DNA of 64,000 nt from Syngnathus acus (taxonomy: Eukaryota > Chordata > Actinopteri > Syngnathiformes > Syngnathidae): contig NC_051091.1 in the NCBI RefSeq assembly GCF_901709675.1, positions 4,374,967 to 4,438,966 on the forward strand. Direction: 5' to 3'. A program made the translations under genes and the position numbers. Positions 59,724 through 64,000 of this stretch are shown piece after piece. The notes under the pieces are model-generated. The model was given only the letters and a program-made list of their open reading frames with translations, was not told the DNA's origin and did no database searches. Every line of letters starts with the position of its first letter. Position 1 is the stretch's first letter.

Positions 59724-62659
59724 CTGGAAAGAGAAGTGGAGAGAAACAAGGAAACATCAACAAACATGTAAAGCCAGCAAAACGGAACAACAGATATCTT
59801 CAATGTCATTTTTCCACTGCACAAATAACAAATTGACTGTATCATAGGTGAAATGATAGTTAAATGTTAAGAAGTCTTGCCCTGAACCCGTGTGTGCCAT
59901 AATACATTGCAGCACACAAAACAGTCACTCCATGAAAACAGCACCTTCAATGTCTCACTGTGGTAGCTGTCCATGGTGCTGAAAACGGACCAATAAGACC
60001 ATACAGTATCTTCATGCGCGATCCACAAGTGTTAGTGTATTTGGACCTATATTGCAGTATTCATAGTTATTAAGTGGTCTCTTTCTAAGTCGATGCAGGG
60101 TGCAGAGATAGAGGAGCAGAGAATGGACGTCAAGGACAGGTCAGAGTCATCAGAGCCGGTTGCTTTGTTGAACATGTACAGAGTAGCCAGTTGATAATCT
60201 CCTGTTGACAGACTATACATTTGCCTTATTCATCCTTGTGCTGGCTATGTGTGTGTTCTAAAAAAAGCTTCTCTATAAGCTGTACTAATGTCAGGAACTG
60301 TCTGAAGGGAAGGATAATAAAAGCAGCTCTTTGCAAAGATGGGGGAAGGGGGAGGGGTCGTGCCGCCACGGTCGGGTAGCGAGGCCTTTGCCAGATCATT
60401 TTCATTTATTTCGAGTTTATTGGGCGCTTTTGTTCAGTGGCGTTCTGCGGCTCGTTTGATCCCCTTTCTGCATCACATCTTCATGTCATCTTGGTCTCTT
60501 GAACTCTCACTCACCACGTCCTTGCACATTCTCTGAAACAACGATTTGGGGGGAAATTAATATTGCATCTTATTGTAGATCCACTTGCATCACAAGACAT
60601 TTAGTGAAACCCAAAAGAGGTCATTAGGTGAATTTCATAAAGTACGCAAACGCTTATTGCTCCAGACCCACACAGTCGTATTAATGATTGATTCCAACCT
60701 GACCTCTATCACAGATGTAATGAAATATCAATAAGAGATCGCCTTCATAAAGCACTTCAGACTAAATGACTCCCTTGGTAGTCTCATAAAGATCCAGTCA
60801 CATGCGTATCGATACAAAGTGCAGCAGAAACTATTGCTTATTTCTTTGACGACTGCCAGCAGGTGGAGCTCTCATATAATTGCGGATGAGAAAGATGCAT
60901 TCTCGCACCTGCAGTATTTTTTAATCTCTCATCGGAGGCTATTTGGGTGTTCATGGCCCTTCTAGTGCACACATGCGTATCGACTAATGGTCCGGTGTGA
61001 TGGAACAGGTGGGAAACACGTGCAGGCACACGCACACAGCCAAGTGCACTTTGTAGTCGAAAAGTGGCCAAACAAGCTAGTAAGAGGCTCTCTAATGAGT
61101 CCTGTAGAAACGCTGAGCAGTTCAATTAGAGTCCAGCACTGCTTTTTCCCCAAATCCCAAAGCATTCTGCGTATATCCAAAGTGTGTTTTACGCCACTGA
61201 AAGCTGACTTTGAAAACCTCTTACCATTGGTCCACAATTAAGAACTTTGTGTATTTTACATCAGGCAAGTAAGAGGCGTCGGGAAAACGTTGAGTCCATT
61301 TGCAGCAAATATCATTTTCCTTAATTATTCTTTTTGTTTACACAATAATTAGTGTATGATAACAGAAAAGCACAATGCATTTAGCTAGATTTAAAAAAAA
61401 AAGAGAAACTGGGGGTTGTGCTTTGCCCATTTCCTATTGAAATGCATTATTTTTTGGGTGTGTCATCAAGTGGGCCAGCGCAGCAATGTTGTTGGTCGAC
61501 GAGATATAAAAAGATGAAATACTGACAAATAGCATCCACTATTATTATAATTATTATTATTACATATCTTTTATTAACACAGGGGTTCCAAGTTTTGCCC
61601 ACTTGTGTATGTATAGAAGCTGCTACCATATTAGCCAGAATGTGATGAATTAAACAGGAACACGACAAGCACAGAATCCTCCAAGAATAAGACACAGGGA
61701 GAAAGTGAAGCTAAACAAAAGTGACAAGGACACCTTGTTGAACATACAATATGTCTGTACAAACCATCAGTGGAAGGTCTTTACCACATCCATTAAAAGC
61801 CTCTTGGAATTAATTACATCACATCTTAGTGGGTGGAGACGCAACAATGGGTTTGTTACCTCACTTAGTTAAAAAAAGAGATAGCATTAGTCTTAAATCA
61901 GTCTAGGCGCTACAGTGTTAAGTATTTCATTTCATCAAAGTAAATCTTTCGTTCTCTGCCTATTTGTGAAAAGTGTCAAAAGTGGTTGTAATCGAGCAAC
62001 AAAAGAAAAGTTTCTTAAGAAAAGGTCAATGACACTATATTGAGAACATCTTTTTCACCTCTCTTGATTCAGTGTTGGCTCCAAAATAGCCTCATCCACC
62101 TCCATGCATCATTACTTCTCATTCAGCAACCTGCTCACAATTCTCCAGGGGATTGGCTGGTGCAGACGAGCATCCAGTTAACATAACTCCGACTCTCAGA
62201 GACCATACAGCTCCCACCCGGCCCATTTTAAGCATGCATTCTTCTCCAGGTGGAATGCAAAGACACTAATAGAGCCAGATTGTGGGAACTCATCGCCTGC
62301 AGCCAGCACAGGCCGCGTAGTCCTGCATCGGCTTGGCAACAGCGGTGCGGACAGTTTGGCAAAGAGCCACATCACATCGTGCCATACCAGACTGTTGGAG
62401 GCTCCGGGCTTGGGGGGATTGAGACATTCTGGGCTAATGAAAGACAGCGGTTGTCTTTGCCAGGCCAGCCGCTGCTTACAAAGAATGTTATCTTGCCAGC
62501 TGTGGAACCAAGATGCGGCTGGCTTGAGCATACTACTGAGGATCTTAGCGACGTCAAACAGAAATTTATCACATTGTATAGTTGAGTTGGTAGTTTCCAA
62601 CGAGAGAAGCTCAATGTAAACTCTAATATGTACGTAAACGCTAAAATGTATAACATGTA

Positions 62660-63294
62660 CCGTATTTTCCGGACTATAAGTTGCAACCTTTTTATAATTT
62701 GGCCAGGGGTGCGACTTATACACAGGAGCGACTTATGTGTGAAATTATTAACACATCAGATCATTTCACATGTTATTTTCACATTAAACCGCAAGAGGGC
62801 GCTCCAGGCCTGTGGAATAATTGGAAATGCAACTGATGAGTCTGACGTAAGCCACGTAGAAGCGGAAGCGCCGCATCTTCTACTTCGAGGGTTAGCGGAG
62901 TTGTTTATAAGTGACACAGAGGATGAAGATTTCGTGGGATTTAATCATTTGGAGTGACACGGATGGTTCGACAAACTTGTTAGCATGTTATTTATGCTAT
63001 AGTTATTTGAATAACTTTAATATGTTATGTTAGGCACTTTCTTAGTTCCTTGTTTATTTGTTTATGTAACGTTAGCATCCCGTACCGTTCAGCCTGTTGT
63101 TGCCTATTCTAGTTTTATTTTAAATTGCCTTTCATAACATGTCTGTTCTTGGTGTTGGATTTTATCAAATAAATTTCCCCCAAAAATGCGACTTATACTC
63201 TGGTGCGACTTATTAAGTCTTTCTCTTCTTTATTATGCATTTTATGGCTGGTGCGACTTATACTCCGGAGCAACTTATAGTCAGGAAAATACGG
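62660..63294. mobile_element. TA-flanked inverted-repeat DNA element (MITE-like)
   Basis: The left end CCGTATTTTCCGGACTATAA and the right end (inverted) CCGTATTTTCCTGACTATAA match at all but one position. TA dinucleotides lie just outside (62658-62659 and 63295-63296), as expected for Tc1/mariner-class insertion. Sub-terminal 'gcgacttat' phrases repeat several times near both ends. The interior has no transposase. The inner frame ending TEDEDFVGFNHLE has no domain I can name. Confidence 0.75.
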
Positions 63295-63322
63295 TATGTG
63301 TATCTATCTTTATCAATCTATT

Positions 63323-63423
<101 letters not shown>

Positions 63424-64000
63424 ACTCTTGATTTGAATACGCTGGCATGATTAACACAAAGCAAGATGACTAAGGCTGTCAAATGAAGCATATGAAAACA
63501 CGTGGGTTGAGAGGAGCGAGCCCGAGGGAGGTTATTGCCAGAGAATGCCTATAACAATAATTGGCGTTCAGTAATGTCGGGGGAAGCGCTAACTAGGCGA
63601 AAGCCCATGTAACCCCAAACTGCTTCACCTGTTAATTAGCACATGAATATTCTAATTAAACACCACTGCGGTGGATGAGGATTAGCTCAACTGTAAGAGG
63701 AAGCGATAGGGAAAGCTGTCAAGGTGTTTATACGACTTTGATTGCTGACACAAACGGTATGTGATAGCAATGGTGTCTTTTCACTACATCAGCGAGGCAC
63801 CTGGCAGCCATCTTATTATGTTCACTGCTCCGTGTCACTGAAACGTGAAAATGCGTTCGCAAAGGTGTCCGTGTAACTAAGTGTGTTTGATTTAATGAGC
63901 TGAACAGCAGGCCGGTGCACTCGCAGTCACAGCTTTGGTTTGAGAAGCCTAATCACAGGAAAGGTAGGACCTGGTTTGGCAGGATGTGTTCAGATCAATC

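Noticed and set aside
60490-60540. A mini-exon-like minus-strand segment (AG ... GTGAGT) upstream of the first visible cdh4 exon
   Set aside because: Its translation does not match any cadherin EC1/EC2 sequence, and the expected NGMVRYRI-type exon is absent.
62628-62957. 109-aa frame ending in TEDEDFVGFNHLE
   Set aside because: It begins outside the inverted-repeat element, crosses its terminus and has no transposase motif; kept only as element interior.

Overview
This window is vertebrate nuclear DNA, almost certainly from a percomorph teleost fish. The genes have many short exons with GT-AG introns. The proteins are vertebrate orthologues of genes on human chromosome 20q13, intergenic spacing is compact, and the dispersed repeats are of teleost type. 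The species cannot be fixed from the sequence. No prokaryotic or viral gene is seen.

Six protein-coding genes could be assembled exon by exon, and in each the reading frame closes exactly across all joins. From left to right they are: rbm38 (minus, 4 coding exons, 245 aa), rae1 (minus, 11 coding exons, 369 aa), bmp7 (plus, 7 exons, 428 aa), dbndd2 (plus, 3 coding exons, 165 aa), lsm14b (minus, 8 exons, 361 aa), taf4 (plus, 15 coding exons, 751 aa) and cdh4 (minus, last 9 coding exons, 567 aa; its 5' exons lie beyond the right edge). rae1 and bmp7 are head to head, dbndd2 and lsm14b are tail to tail, lsm14b and taf4 are head to head, and taf4 and cdh4 are tail to tail across the repeat-rich interval. 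These genes serve unrelated processes: RNA stability (rbm38, lsm14b), mRNA export (rae1), BMP signalling, TFIID (taf4) and cell adhesion (cdh4). The block is conserved synteny, not a functional operon.

The unusual part is about 39.2-44.2 kb, between taf4 and cdh4. Three tandem arrays abut one another. The first is a ~235-bp satellite of about 10 units, each carrying a 38-bp near-perfect inverted repeat. The second is a ~196-bp repeat whose every unit holds a minus-strand tRNA-Gln-like sequence. The third is a 1.48-kb interstitial telomere-like array of CCCTAA and CCTAGCTCTAA variants with ~510-bp higher-order periodicity. The telomere-like array interrupts one tRNA-derived unit, and a hAT-type repeat interrupts the next. 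Elsewhere there are a tRNA-derived SINE with a 12-bp target-site duplication (46.76-47.11 kb), a TA-flanked inverted-repeat element (62.66-63.29 kb), a (GATA)25 tract and long homopolymer runs. The rest is introns and intergenic sequence in which no further gene could be supported.
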